In this document: positions 1 to 10,811 of the stretch, piece after piece
How positions within the stretch are numbered: position 1 is the first letter of the stretch
Layout: each line of letters opens with the position of its first letter
DNA from: Neoceratodus forsteri
Taxonomy: Eukaryota > Chordata > Ceratodontiformes > Ceratodontidae
NCBI GenBank assembly: GCA_016271365.2
Contig: CM057456.1
Coordinates: forward strand, 1,393,717,501 to 1,393,781,500
Direction: 5' to 3'
DNA length: 64,000 bases
The notes under the pieces: model-generated
What the model was told of the DNA's origin: nothing
Seen by the model: the letters and a program-made list of their open reading frames with translations, nothing else
The model's database searches: none
Made by a program: the position numbers and the translations under genes

Positions 1-732
1 GACATCCTGTTTTGCAAAGATATATTTTTTTATATTCTCACAGTGAGGAGCTAGGTGACCTCACGCAAATGGGTTGGCAAAGCCAGTTTTTAAACAGTAT
101 TCGGTTTTCCATTTACACACAAATGTTTGGATTCTGAAAGCTACAACATGCTAGCAGCACTGTAAGAGATACATTAGATAGATCAAGTCTAATTGTCTGG
201 TGGTAGGAAATTGCACTTTTAAAATCTTTTTTTTTTAAAGTGATTGTATGTTTTTGTGATATATGGTTCTGTATTTACATTTTACATTTTTTTTATCTAT
301 TTTGAAGTAAACTCTACTTTAGAAACTACTTGGTGTGCCTCTGAAATTCTTTTTCTTGACAAGGGAAGCATACATGGTTAAAGTTGACACTGTACAAAGC
401 TTACTGGTTTTACCAAACTGGGAAAAGGTAAGAATTTATTCTGAGGTCTTTACTAGAGTTTTAAGGGTTCATTTTGTACGCCTGGTTAGATGCCCGTAGG
501 CGAAAGATATCTGCCCCCCCCCCGAAGAGCAGAATTATCTGATCCTGTACATTGGGTACACTAACAAGAGGGTCACAATTTGAATCCCTCCAAGACTTGA
601 GACCAAAGGTTGATTCGAACCCACAAAACAGACAGGAGGGTTACCCTATTTCTGTTTCCTTTTCTCAAGACTGCGCTCGGAGGTTGGCAATGTGGGAGCA
701 GAGGGCCTGACCTGCTGAGTGGGTTTGTGACA
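1..732 (+). repeat. 5' LTR of element A (partial)
   Basis: This matches 6121-6859 almost base for base, for example the opening gacatcctgttttgca and the closing gggtttgtgaca. The two copies stop matching immediately after ...TGTGACA, which places the LTR end at 732. The following bases (733 onward, around ttggcagcagtg) are the expected place of the primer-binding site, but I cannot name the tRNA. LTRs carry promoter and polyadenylation signals; none was pinpointed here. Confidence 0.88.
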
Positions 733-951
733 GATTAGTTGGCAGCAGTGTGCATAATTTTGGTATTACAAGCTTTTATTGTTCAGTGTGTCGGCTTGAG
801 ACCGTCAGCTCACTTGCAAAGAAAGAAAAAGGCAGTGATTTATTTTTCCAAAAGGAGACAGAACTATATCACTTGCCATACAATCAAGTTCCTACCTGTT
901 TTATTTTTTTTTCTAAAGTGCAAGTCAGAGTAGCCATAGTTAAGGAAGAAG

Positions 952-2215
952 ATGGCTTCCAACTACAGCAGGCACACTGTAGACTACTTAAAGCAGTTGT
1001 GTGGGGACAGAGGAGTCCTGTTCGAGGTGAAAGCCAGCAAACAGAACCTTGTGGATGCCCTGATAGTAGCAGATACCCAGAGCATCGAGTCACAGACAGT
1101 GACTGAAAAGGACCAAACCTTCAGTGTGGCAGGGCTAGCGGCCAGTGCAGTGTCCAGATCCGATGAGGAGGGCAACAGGGCCACTGTCAGTGAAGGGATA
1201 CAGCAGCAGGGGAGGGTCACCAGTATCCTGGATGCAGAAGTACTCAGGCTGCAAATTGAGTTGCGCAGAATGGAGCTGGAGTTCCAGAGGGAGAGTGACC
1301 GTGAACAGCGGAAGGCAGACCGTGAGGAATGAGCACCAGCGAGCTGCAGAGGAGAAGAGGGAGCGAGAACGCCGAGAGGCAGAGCGAGAACAGAGAGAAG
1401 CAGACCATGAGGAGAGTGAGCGCCAGAGGCAACATGAACTGGAGAAGCTACGACTCCAACCACCAGCACCAGAGCAGGTAAGTGGCTTGGGTTTAACTGG
1501 GACTGCAGGACTGGGTTACAGATTGAATTCAAAATTGATAGCCGAATTTAAAGAGGAGGAGGACATGGATGTCTTTTTAAATTCTTTGAAAAAGTTTGTA
1601 TTCAGGCTGAAATTCCTAGAGAGTTCTGGAGCTTCCAGCTATCCCCACTACTTACCGGGAAAGCTCGGGATGCATTGGGTCAAATGGATAATGAGGACAG
1701 TGATGATTATAGCAAACTTAAAGCTACACTGTTAAAGAAATTTGAATTAACTGCTGAATCATACAGAGCTAAATCTGTAAGCTCAGGAGAAGCCCTGACA
1801 TGAGCTACGAGGAGCTAGCCTCGAAACAACGTCAGTTTTTAAAACGTTGGTGAGAAGGAACTGGAGCAAACTCTGTTGATAAAACTGAAAATGTGATTTT
1901 GTTAAACAGTTTTTCTGGGCATGCCCAACAGAACCTAAAAACCTGGCTGGAGGACCGAGATCCCAAAACAGTGCAAGAGGCTGCTGAACTCTCAGATCAC
2001 TATGCCAAGGGCAAACCTGCTCTGAGAGCAAATGAGGCAGGCATGGCAGCACAGAAAGGAAAAAGCATGCCTTCAGGGCAGCTAAAACCCTCACTGCCTC
2101 CAATGAAACCAATTAGCCCCAGGTTTCAGAGAAAAGATTTCTCTGAGAGAAGAAATTAATGTTGGTTGTGTAAAGAAACTGGGCATATTGCCAGACAGTG
2201 TCCCAAAAAGGCAAG
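952..2215 (+). pseudogene. gag of element A, broken, with SCAN-like core and CCHC knuckle
   Basis: An ATG at 952 opens 126 codons that end in a run rich in Glu, Arg and Gln (coiled-coil-like). Related sequence then continues in other frames to about 2215. Near 1645-1770 the reading PGKARDALGQMDN...YSKLKATLL resembles the gag region from which vertebrate SCAN domains are thought to derive. A retroviral-type zinc knuckle is readable at 2160-2206 with the spacing C-x2-C-x4-H-x4-C (CWLCKETGHIARQC), so the nucleic-acid-binding end was gag-like. At least two frameshifts and several stops make it non-functional. Confidence 0.78.
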
Positions 2216-2270
2216 CAATAATACGCAAGGTGCTGCTAGGAAGGAAGTGGGTTGTTTATGTGTCCCTGGA

Positions 2271-2510
2271 AGCATGCCAGTGAACATGAGGGAACACATG
2301 CACCCAGTCATGGTGAATGGTGTACAGACGCAAGGGTTAAGGGACACAGCGGCATCTTTGACCTTGGTAAAGGGGGATCTAGTAGAGCCTGGTCAGTTTA
2401 TACCCAGTAAATACGTCACTGTACAGGACTTCACCGGTGAGGCAAAAACATTGCTCCTCATTAGTGTTCTCCTAGACTGGGGTGAAACGGGGGAACTGTG
2501 CAACAGGTAG
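2271..2510 (+). pseudogene. Aspartic protease remnant of element A
   Basis: Directly after the zinc knuckle comes an open stretch with MVNGVQTQGLRDTAASLTLV. This has the layout of a retropepsin active-site strand (hydrophobic-hydrophobic-D-T/S-G-A), but the glycine of the triad reads alanine (D-T-A). The flap and second half are only vaguely recognisable before the stop near 2508. The region between 2510 and 3000 is an open, acidic, low-complexity linker with no domain I recognise. Confidence 0.6.
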
Positions 2511-2989
2511 CTGTAGCCAAAACATTAGCAGTGGATGTGATCCTGGGTAGCAGTCTCAAACAGGGGATGGCATGTGCAGTTACCCGTAGCCAAGTGGCAA
2601 GGGAAAATTGTAGTTCCCTGAACCCCACAGAAACCACTGTGGAAAGAACTGAGAGGCTGGTTCCCCAGCCTGTGTCTCCAGATGGGGAGACTAATGAAAA
2701 GGGGGTAGAAACTTCCCCAGTAGCAAGTAACCACACAGCTACAGAGGGTTACTCCGAAGAGGGAGGGGTGACCTATTGTCAGAGGATTGAGATTGACAGT
2801 GATCCTGAGTGCCTTGATGCTAGTGCTAGGGACCCTAGTTTAGCGACTGAAGGGGACCTTTCCCATGCCTTGGGAATGTGCGAGGAGTTTGCAGCTGCTC
2901 AGAGAAGTGACCCTAGTCTAGAGAAACTGAGTGCTTGGGCAAACTCTGATGGGGCACAGGGAGGTGATGGCAGACATAAGGTTTGTTGA

Positions 2990-4066
2990 GAAAATGGACT
3001 TATGTATACTCAGGCAGTACAGACAGAGGGAGGGGTGCTAGGCAGGCAGCTTGTCGTTCCCCAGGGGTATCGTGAGCAGTTGCTCAAGATTGCCCATGAT
3101 ATTCCCTTGTCTGGTCACCTGGGAATCATGCACACTATGCAGCGGTTGGCCCAGAATTATTATTGGCCAAACTTCACCAGGCAGGTGAAGGAGTATTGCA
3201 GGTTGTCACTGGTGCCAAGAAATAGGGAAGGTGGGCAAGAAAACCCAAGCCGCCCTGATTCCCTTGCCCATAGTGGAGGAGCCATTCCAGAGGGTAGGAT
3301 TGGATATTGTGGGGCCTTTAAATACCCCCAGCTCCTCAGGGAGGAGATTCATCCTGACTGTGGTGGATTATGCCACCCGGTACCCAGAGGCAGTCACCCT
3401 ATCCTCATTGAGGACAGACAAAGTGGCAGATGCCTTACTTGGGATTTCTCCTGCCGGTTTCTGCAGGAGGTTATCACCGATCAAGGGGTTCCTTCATGTC
3501 AGACCTGATGAAATGTTTATGGAGAAGTGTGAGGTAGTGCAGAGATGCACGTCATTTCAGATTACCCACAAGCCAATGGGCTTGTGGAAAGATTCAATGG
3601 TACCCTAAAGTCAATGCTCCGTGTTTGCTGAACAGCATGGAAGGACTGGGAGAAATACCTTCCCCACCTGTTGCTTGCATACAGGGAGGTGCCCCAAGAA
3701 TTGACAGGATTTTCCCCCTTCGAACTCTTATATGGATGCCGGGTACGTGGGCCCCTAGACTTGATCCAGGAGGACTGGGAAGGCAAGCATGCCACCCAGG
3801 GAACTCCCATAGTGGATTATGTCCTTAGGTTTAGGGAAAGGCTGAAGGAGCTTATGGGGACAGCCCAGAGCAACATGACAGCTGTCCGAGAGAAACAAAG
3901 AGTGTGGTATGACCGCAGAGCCAGAGCTCGCTCGTACATGGTCGGTCAGGAAGTCATGGTCCTTATTCTGGTCCGGAAAGACAAGCTGCAGGCTGAGTGG
4001 GCAGGACCGTACAAAGTGGTTAGGAGGGTAAATGATGTGAACTACATTATAGAGTTACCTGACTGA
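2990..4066 (+). pseudogene. Integrase of element A, broken, located upstream of RT
   Basis: The N-terminal zinc-binding part is readable at about 3060-3215 (REQLLKIAHDIPLSGHLG, then YYWPNFTRQVKEYC); the second cysteine of the pair is lost to a frameshift. The catalytic core follows in another frame with LDIVGPL near 3300 and DYATRYPEAV near 3370, the first two acidic residues of a D,D-35-E core. The C-terminal part (3671-4066) has the usual WYDRRAR...VGQEVMVL and GPYKVVRRV segments. Frameshifts at about 3220, 3440-3600 and 3660 break the gene. Its place before RT is the key structural point. Confidence 0.85.
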
Positions 4067-4081
4067 AGACAGACAGAAAGG

Positions 4082-5100
4082 ATGTACCATGTCAACATGA
4101 TGAAGCCATATGCAAATAGGGCGGACATGGTGTTTGCAGTGTGTAGTCCTGGGGAGGGGACGGGTGAGGGAGACCCCCTTCTGGACTTGCTGGAGGAAAG
4201 TAAGCGGGAGTCCTCTGTGGAGGCAGTTAAATTATCTCCCCAGCTGACCACGGACCAGATCCAGAAAGTAAGGGAAGTTTTAGCAGACTTTGCCCCATTG
4301 TTTAGCGCCAAGCCTGGACTAACCCCCTCAGTGATTCATGATGTGGAGACAGGGATACAGACGTCCATACAGCGGACAACATATCAGGTGTCAGAGGCTG
4401 TCCAAAAGGACATTAGAAGGGAAGTGGAGGAGATGCTGGATTTAGGGGTATTCCAGAAAACCCACAGCCCCTGGGCCTCACCCGTAGTCCTTGTGCCCAA
4501 GCCAAATGGCTCTACTCGTTTCTGTGTGGACTATCTTGGACTGAATGCAGTCGCGAAGTCAGATGCCCACCTGATGCCCTGAATGGAAGAACTCCTGGAC
4601 AAGTTGGGAGGGGCGACCTACCTTACGACCATTGACCTGACAAAGGTGTATTGGCAGGTAGAGTTGACGGACAGAGCTAGGGAGAGGTCGGCCTTCATCA
4701 CTCCGATAGGCTTATTTGAATTCAAAGTAATGCCTTCGAATGAAGAACACCGCCACTTTCCAAAGGTTGGTGAACCAAGTGTTAAATGGTGCTGAGGAGT
4801 ACGCCGTGGCGTACCTGAATGGCATTGCCATCTCTAGTACCTGCTGGGAGGAACACCTCTTCCACCTTAGAAAAGTGCTGGGCAGGATACAGAGGGCTCA
4901 CTGTCAAAGCCGAGAAGTGCCAGGTGGCCATGGGAGAAGTGGCATACCTTGGGCATGTGGTAGGCCGGGTACAGCTTCATCCTAACCAAATAAAAATAGA
5001 GGTAATCGAGGCGTGGCTGAGACCAGAAACACAGAAGCAGGTCAGGAGTTTTCTAGGTTCAGCAGGGTACTACAGGAAATTTGTACCCAGTTACAGTGCC
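4082..5100 (+). pseudogene. Reverse transcriptase of element A, broken
   Basis: Palm motifs are seen in order: a primer-proximal SPVVLVPKPNGSTRFCVDY segment near 4480-4540, TIDLTKVYWQV near 4630, TPIGLFEFKVMP near 4700, and the catalytic box near 4812-4823, which reads YLNG instead of YLDD, so both aspartates are changed. A stop at 4580 (after DAHLMP) and a frameshift near 4735 interrupt it. The thumb/connection continues as LGHVVGRVQLHPNQIK and the typical VRSFLGSAGYYRKFVPSY at 5041-5097. It would have copied element RNA; it cannot now. Confidence 0.88.
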
Positions 5101-5640
5101 CTGGCTGCTCCCCTATCTGACCTGACAAAGAAGAGGATGCCCAATAAAATTACCTGTGGCCCAGCCTGTGAGGAAGCCTTTTCCAAACTGAAGGAGGCAC
5201 TGTGCATTGCTTCTGTTTTGACTAGTCCTGACTATAGCAAACCCTTTATAGTTCAGATAGACACCTGAGACGTGGGTATTGGGGCAGTACTGAGTCAGAC
5301 ATCCAGCCAAGGAAGAGATCACCCAGAAGCGTACCTGAGTAGGAAGTTGCTTCCCAGGGAGCAGGCATACTCTACTGTGGAAAAAGAATGTCTTGCCATA
5401 GTGTGGGCCCTAAAGAAATTAGAGCCATACTTGTATGGGCAGCATTTTGTGGTACAGACTGACCACAACCCCCTGGTTTGGCTGATGCAGATGGGGAAAA
5501 ACAATGATAGATTGCTAAGATAGAGTCTTGCTTTGCAAGGGTATGATATGACAATATTACATAGGGCTGGAGCCAAAAATCAGAACTCTGATGGGCTGTC
5601 TCGGATCTACGAGGACTGAACTGATTTGGTAAGCTCATCC
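5100..5640 (+). pseudogene. RNase H domain of element A, broken
   Basis: In the frame of the connection domain, KPFIVQIDT is followed by a stop where gypsy elements have D-A-S, then VGIGAVLSQ, YLSRKLLPREQAYSTVEKE and LAIVWALKKLEPYL. The segment QTDHNPLVWL carries a late conserved aspartate. This is the normal Ty3/gypsy RNase H order, fused downstream of RT. The open frame ends at 5521, and a weak tail reading NSDGLSR lies near 5583-5610, which is the usual end of pol in this group. Confidence 0.83.
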
Positions 5641-5685
5641 CATGCAGGGGATAGACCTCCCAAATTCAGTCTAGGTAGGGAGGAT

Positions 5686-6859
5686 TGTGACGTTTGTACA
5701 GCTGGTTCTGATTAATCTATGAGTTTTGTAATATAAAAATGTGTTGAGCGTCTCTCATGATACGTCCTGAATCAGCCTGTGGAATGACACTCCCTTCCCA
5801 GGTTTTAGCTACAACGTGTTACCTGGAAGGCCAAGAGATAATTACAGGTTAGAAGAGACTTCAAATTTAGGATCTCCTGTTTATGTGACTAGTTGCAGCT
5901 TGTCAACTGCCAAGATAGGTCATAAACTTTTATGACATTCAGAGGAAACACAGTTAATATTCACATGGTGATACAAAGCATGTTGCACCTCCGTGAGATC
6001 TGGCAGGGAGACATAACAAGTCCTTTGATGTTCTGGAAAGAGGAAGCTGCTCATAAGATCAAAGAAAGTCATATGAGAAAATGAGTTGTGCTGAAGTCAC
6101 AGAATTTAATACTTTGATAAGACATCCTGTTTTGCATAGATATATTTCTTTATATTCTGACAGGGAGGAGCTAGGTGACCTCATGCAAAGAGGTTGGCAA
6201 AGCCAGTTTTTAAACAGTATTCTGTTTTCCATTGACACAGATGTTTGGACTCTGAAAGCTACATGCTAGCAGCACTGTAAGAGATACATTAGATACTGTA
6301 GATCAAGTCTGATTGTCTGGTGGTAGGAAATTGCACTTTTAAAATCTTGTCTTTTTTTAAGTGATTGTATGTTTTTGTGATATATGGTTCTGTGTTTTAC
6401 ATTTTACATTCTTCTCTATTTTTAAGTAAACATCTCATTTTTAAATAGACTATTTGTGTCTTCCAAGTCCTTCTCTGTTTGCCTGTGATGCATGGATGGT
6501 TAATAGTGTGACAACACTGTGCATGAGCGTATATGGTAATACCAAACTGGGAACAGGTAAGAGTTACCTGAGGTCTTTATTAGAGTTTTTAAAGGATTCA
6601 TTTTGTACACCTGGTTAGGTGCCCGTAGGTGAAAGATATCTGGACCCCCCGAAGAGCAGAATTATCTGAGCCTGTACATTGGGTACGCTAACAAGAGGTT
6701 CACAGTTTGAATCCTTCCAAGACTTGAGACCAAAGGTTGATTCAAACCCACAAAACAGACAGGAGGGTTACCTTGTTTCTGTTTCCTGTTCACAAGACTG
6801 CGCTCGGAGGTTGGCACTGTGGGAGCAGAGGGCCTGACCTGCTGAGTGGGTTTGTGACA
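5686..6859 (+). repeat. 3' LTR of element A
   Basis: A purine-rich tract (ggtagggaggat, 5674-5685) lies immediately upstream, as expected for the plus-strand primer. The LTR starts TGTGACG and ends TGTGACA, so it has the TG...CA ends of LTRs. Its length is 1174 bp. From 6121 on it matches the 5' copy at 1-732. The bases after it (acttg) should be one half of the target duplication; the other half is outside the window. Confidence 0.88.
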
Positions 6860-7540
6860 ACTTGTACCTCATTTTCAGTGTTCATCTTAGCATGTGCTTC
6901 ATTTTCTGCAGCCTCATACATTTATGCCAACTGTAAAAGTTCATCAGCAGACTTCTTGACACTTACAGAAAGTAATTTCTGAATACGATGTTCATTATTC
7001 AACCCCATAACAAACTTCTCGGGTAAATTAAATTCAAGATGCTCCTTGCTCCACTCACATGTGAGAACTAAACATTTGATCTCAGCCAAATAAGATTGTA
7101 ATGACTGACCTGGTTTTTGACAGCAACTGTAGAATTTATGACGTTCAGCCCTTGGAAAAGTTGTTAAACTGTATTGTGCATGCAATTTAGCCTTTAGCTC
7201 TTGATATGACATATCCTCCGGCCAGCCCAGTGCACACAGACTGCATAACAGTTTGAAGGTTTCACTCCCCAAGAAAGTACTAAAAGCAGCTCAAATAAGC
7301 ATATCATGTTGCTGATCATTTGCAGATTGTATGGCAGGATTAAGTAATAACCACTGACCAGATCTTCTGGACCATGTATCCCAGTCCGTTCCTGTAAAAA
7401 TCTCAAAGCTGGCTGAAGTTTCCATGATATACCACAGTTCCAAATTGCTTAGTTGCCTCCAATGCAGAAAGACACAAAATGGTATAATTCAGTAAGCCGG
7501 AGCTATTAAAATTTTCACCGTCCTTGTCGCCAGTTTGTTG
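6860..7540 (-). pseudogene. gag fragment of a second, older Ty3/gypsy family (antisense)
   Basis: On the minus strand the open run 7272-6922 reads ELKAKLHAQYSL, then RAERHKFYSCCQKPGQSLQ, YLAEIKCLVLTCEWSKEHL and FVMGLNNEHRIQKLLS. This is the capsid-type core of a common vertebrate gypsy gag. The reading stays recognisable to the junction with element A at 6860 (alanine- and glutamate-rich AAENEA). Upstream, at about 7520-7545 on the minus strand, aactggcgacaaggac looks like a gypsy primer-binding site, so the LTR should begin just beyond 7545. Stops at several points and the insertion of element A make it dead; the rest lies left of the window. Confidence 0.8.
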
Positions 7541-7580
7541 TATTTGGTGGCTGAAAATATAGAGGATTGTCCATGGGGAG

Positions 7581-7710
7581 TCATTCACAACAAGGATATT
7601 CTCGATCGAGAGGTCTCCATGGCAATGCTAGACCTTGAGAGTGAAGCTCAAGAGGTCGTCCGTTGACATGGAGACCTTGAGATTTGAGAATACCCTTGTC
7701 TGTGAATGAC
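7581..7710. repeat. 130-bp imperfect palindrome
   Basis: The arm tcattcacaacaaggatatt (7581-7600) pairs with the inverted arm ending ...gagaatacccttgtctgtgaatgac at 7710. Pairing continues inward through gaggtctccatg and catggagacct. The stem is about 40 bp with a few mismatches. It lies in the presumed LTR of the antisense gypsy element and may be a small inserted palindromic element. Confidence 0.75.
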
Positions 7711-7872
7711 TTACCATAGAGCATCTTTTGTAGTGTATGGTGAGTCCAGACAAGGTTTTGGCAGAAAGTAAAGTACCTTCATGGCACGGTTTATTCAAGT
7801 GCCACTTCTTTTCACTGATCCTCATCCATTGTCACCGCCGCGGCCCAGCATCGCGCATGCACAAATGCTTTC

Positions 7873-7985
7873 GATCTTGTGCTGCACCACTGACGTACTG
7901 ACTGCAGCACAACAAGATCATGATGCACTGAGTGCAGCACAACAACACTGTTCCAGGCATGGATTTCCATTCCTGGAACAGTGTT
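7873..7985. repeat. Two adjacent hairpins
   Basis: Hairpin one: gatcttgtgctgca (7873-7886) against tgcagcacaacaagatc (7903-7919), with a 3-base difference. Hairpin two: aacactgttccagg (7944-7957) pairs perfectly with cctggaacagtgtt (7972-7985). No coding sense is seen. Function unknown. Confidence 0.8.
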
Positions 7986-8650
7986 CACCATACACTGTAA
8001 GTACCTTAAACACATCAAGGTTTTGGTAATAAGAAAACACATCACACAGAAATCTAGACCTTCTCTATTTACTTCTATTCAGCACAGACATAAGGCGGAA
8101 ACTGATGTCAACACACACACAGGAAGACTCACAGGCTCACAGGAAGTACATTTCTTTAAGCTGTACCGTCTAACATTTCTTAAAGCTGCACTACACATAA
8201 TAGTCTCTCCATTAGGAAAATGGCCCACAGTGGCTGTACTTTACAGAGGAGAACTATTTCTTTACACTAGATAATGGTTTTTACTGACTACTGGTTCTTC
8301 GGCCGTTCAAGAGGCTCACTAGTGAACTGGCTTTCATAGGTCATGGACAATATGACGAGTCCAGCACTTTAGCATAGCAGTCACTGCATGCTGTGCCAGT
8401 GACCAGGGTTCCTGTACCAAGCCTGGGTCACCGACAGGGTCTGGCAAGGGAAGAACAGAGCATCCCAGAAAAGGTTTTTCTACTGGGAGGGTGAATAGCT
8501 TCTCCCACTGCTCTTTTGACACTAGGGTTACTACAGGCTGTGTCAGTGCAGCAAAGACAGCTGACAATAACCAACAGGTGAAATGAGCACATGCACAGTG
8601 TGTCAGGTTCTTGATCCCTATTGCACTATAATGTATGGGGAGCCCTTATT

Positions 8651-8750
8651 ACTGTCTGAATTCAGACAGTTTACCGTGTTGTTATGGTATCGATGTGACG
8701 TCAGGAGGTTGTTAACCCCTCTTGACTACGTCACATCGATACCATAACAA
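8651..8750. repeat. 20-bp perfect palindrome followed by a 23-bp perfect stem-loop
   Basis: Bases 8651-8670 (actgtctgaattcagacagt) are their own reverse complement. Eight bases later 8679-8701 pairs without mismatch with 8728-8750 across a 26-base loop. A perfect 23-bp stem in otherwise decayed sequence suggests a young palindromic insertion or a folding element of an LTR. Confidence 0.85.
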
Positions 8751-9086
8751 CCTTAGTGGGTTTGCACATGCATGTCTTCTCTGGACTTCCCAGATTTCCT
8801 CCTCCGAGTAATGCCATCGCAACATCGCCGAATAACCGGGAGAGCCGCAATATGTAGTATCAGAACCAGAGACACAGCACAGGAATGAAAGGTACATAAA
8901 GAGGCTCGTTGATGATAGTTCTGCATTTTTTTTTTTTAAATATCAAGTGCAGAACGTGTATCGGGGCTTGTTCAGGAGTGTGTGTGTTGGGGGAGGGGTG
9001 GAATTTGAAACTTCTGGCCGTGACTCAAGTTACATTTTTTTTTTTAATTGATTACTGACAGACTTTTATTTTTGAAAACCAGTAGC

Positions 9087-9232
9087 TTTTATAGTGTATT
9101 TTTCCCCATACACTATAAAACCTAATGGATGGGCACCAGCCAATAACTGCACTGAAATAGCATCTCGCAAATTCCATGACACCCTTAAACCTCTCGAGCT
9201 GCGCTCTCAAGGTTTACCTAGTTGTCATGGAA
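9087..9232. repeat. Hairpin pair in intron
   Basis: ttttatagtgtat (9087-9099) pairs perfectly with 9108-9120. A second stem joins ttccatgaca (9172-9181) to tgtcatggaa (9223-9232). The stretch from 9240 to the first exon (10367) is intron in which I see no gene or named repeat, only C-rich sequence around 9400-9960. Confidence 0.7.
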
Positions 9233-10367
9233 ACCACTCAATGCGATTACAGCATGGTTATTGTCTGTTGCCTGTGCATTATCCTCTATATAACGTCCTC
9301 CTGGAGGGGACTGATGGAGGAAACAGGGTAAGTTGGATTTTATCTCCAAGCTAATATTGGTGCTATTTTCCGCCCACCATAGCCCATTTGGGGCCAACGC
9401 TGACCTCTGGCCTCTCCATCTACCCCACCCAGTTCTGTCACCCGGGGGGGGGTGTAACCAAAGATGCTGTTGTTGCCAGCCCCAACAAAGCCCTTCCCAG
9501 CAGGGGATCTGGGGCCCTTTCAAGTAGGGGGCATTCCTTGTGACACCAGGGTAGTTATCTTATTTTTAATTCTGTTTATGTCCCCTCAAGCCTCCAGCAC
9601 TGTCACCCGACTCCTTCGACTGGACACCATACCCCCAGAGGACCTCCCATAGAGCCTTGGCTCTTGGCTGTACCCCTAAGGCGGGGATGAAGTGGAGCCC
9701 CCCCCCAAGCCCCCTGTACCTTAAATTTTGTCAGGGTCCTCCTGAGTCATGGCGCGTGAGTGAGGGACAGTATTTGACCCTCCCATCTGTGTTGCATCGG
9801 GCTGAGCTTTTGCTGGTTCACACCTCCTTCCCCGAACAGGACTTGGGCTTGCTGTGCCTGTGGCCACTGCCAGAGGCGGCATGCACCGAGTCAGGTCTCC
9901 CCCAACCCCGAGAGGAGATGAGCAGTCTCTTGGATGCTTGAGCCTTCTCCCCCCAGCCAGCCCTCCGACGACCTAGGCTCTTTCCCAAACTTGTACCACT
10001 GGCATCGCTAGTAGTAGTGCTACCGCTGCACTGGTGGGCCAGCCAGCATCAGGGTAGTTATGGAGACAGTCCATGGGGCAAGCTGTCAACCCCCTTCAGA
10101 GACTGTCTGTCAGAGGATTACTTTAAGGGTGTTCGGTCCAGTGGGAATCATGAATAGAGTTCAGAAAAAGACTTGGAACTCTATTGTTAAGCGGTGTGAT
10201 CTGAACATCAGTGTACAGAAACACTTATGTTTTTTAATTTTCAACTGCTTTAGGAAATGTTCTTGTGAGCTAATGATGACTCAGGCTAGTTGGCTATTGT
10301 GAGGTAGAAGTATTGACCCTCTGGTTCTGCTTATCCTGTAATAACACTATATTATTAATCTATTAAG

Positions 10368-10550
10368 GTAAAATATATTTTGGATGATATTTTGGAGAAA
10401 CTTCCTGAAGAATTCAACATGGTGGAAGTAATGCAAAAATCAACCCAGCGAACCCCTTACATTGTTGTCTGCTTCCAAGAGTGTGAGCGCATGAATATAC
10501 TGATTCGTGAAATCAGGAGGTCGCTTAAAGAACTGGACCTTGGCTTAAAG
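10368..10550 (+). CDS. DNAH11: Axonemal dynein heavy chain exon (DNAH11-like), C-terminal motor region
   Basis: This exon encodes 61 codons in phase 0 with no stop: [20 protein letters not shown], later [18 protein letters not shown] and [15 protein letters not shown]. The block [27 protein letters not shown] is a signature of outer-arm axonemal dynein heavy chains shortly after the last AAA+ module, in the C-terminal part of the roughly 4,500-residue motor. The exon is bounded by ...tattaag before 10368 and gtacat after 10550. The protein drives ciliary and flagellar beating by ATP-powered microtubule sliding. Choosing DNAH11 over the close paralogues DNAH9 and DNAH17 rests on remembered wording such as LPEEFNM and MQK, plus the third exon. 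It is therefore likely but not certain. Confidence 0.93.
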
Positions 10551-10644
10551 GTACATTAATGTGTTTGCTTGGTATACTTATCTCATTTAAATGGGGTCTG
10601 TCTGAGCATCTCTATAAAGCAGTTGTGTTCCTTGTTCTTTTCAG

Positions 10645-10760
10645 GGGGACCTCACAATCTCCTCTGAAATGGAGATCCTGCAGTCAGCCTTGTATTATGA
10701 CACTGTTCCTGAATCCTGGACCAAACTGGCATATCCATCAGCATTTGGTCTGGCTCAATG
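10645..10760 (+). CDS. DNAH11: Axonemal dynein heavy chain, next exon (DNAH11-like)
   Basis: After a 94-bp intron (10551-10644, ending in the pyrimidine-rich ttgttcttttcag), the frame continues: GDLTISSEMEILQSALYYDT, then VPESWTKLAYPSAFGLAQ and the first two bases of a Trp codon. The donor is gtgagt at 10761. The motif VPxxWxxLAYPSxxGLxxW is conserved in axonemal dyneins at the start of the C-terminal domain. The exon ends in phase 2, exactly what the exon at 56909 needs. No stop or frameshift is present and the splice sites are strong, so this looks like a live gene. Confidence 0.93.
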
Positions 10761-10811
10761 GTGAGTATCATTAACAAGAAATTCTACTATACTGTGCTAA
10801 TCCAGCTAGAT

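Larger units (their letters stand above)
1..6859 (+). mobile_element. Gmr1-type Ty3/gypsy LTR retrotransposon A (5' edge cut by window)
   Basis: Two long direct repeats (1-732 and the matching part of 5686-6859) enclose gag, protease, integrase, reverse transcriptase and RNase H remnants, in that order. Integrase before RT is the order of the Gmr1-like group of Ty3/gypsy elements and not of ordinary gypsy elements. All coding parts carry stops and frameshifts. The 3' LTR ends next to an antisense gag of a different gypsy family, so A inserted into that older element. About 435 bp of the 5' LTR lie outside the window. Confidence 0.9.
7546..8600 (-). repeat. Probable LTR sequence of the antisense gypsy element (far boundary uncertain)
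   Basis: The likely primer-binding site ends near 7545, so sequence above it should be the LTR in minus orientation. No second copy is in the window, so the outer boundary is a guess. The stretch has no coding sequence I recognise and contains strong hairpins, listed separately. Confidence 0.4.

Noticed and set aside
9360..10060. GC-rich stretch with short + strand open frames
   Set aside because: No homology recognised, no splice or promoter support, and base composition alone explains the frames.
10368..10760. Possible processed pseudogene of a dynein
   Set aside because: Introns, splice sites and phase are intact, and the third exon lies 46 kb away in matching phase.
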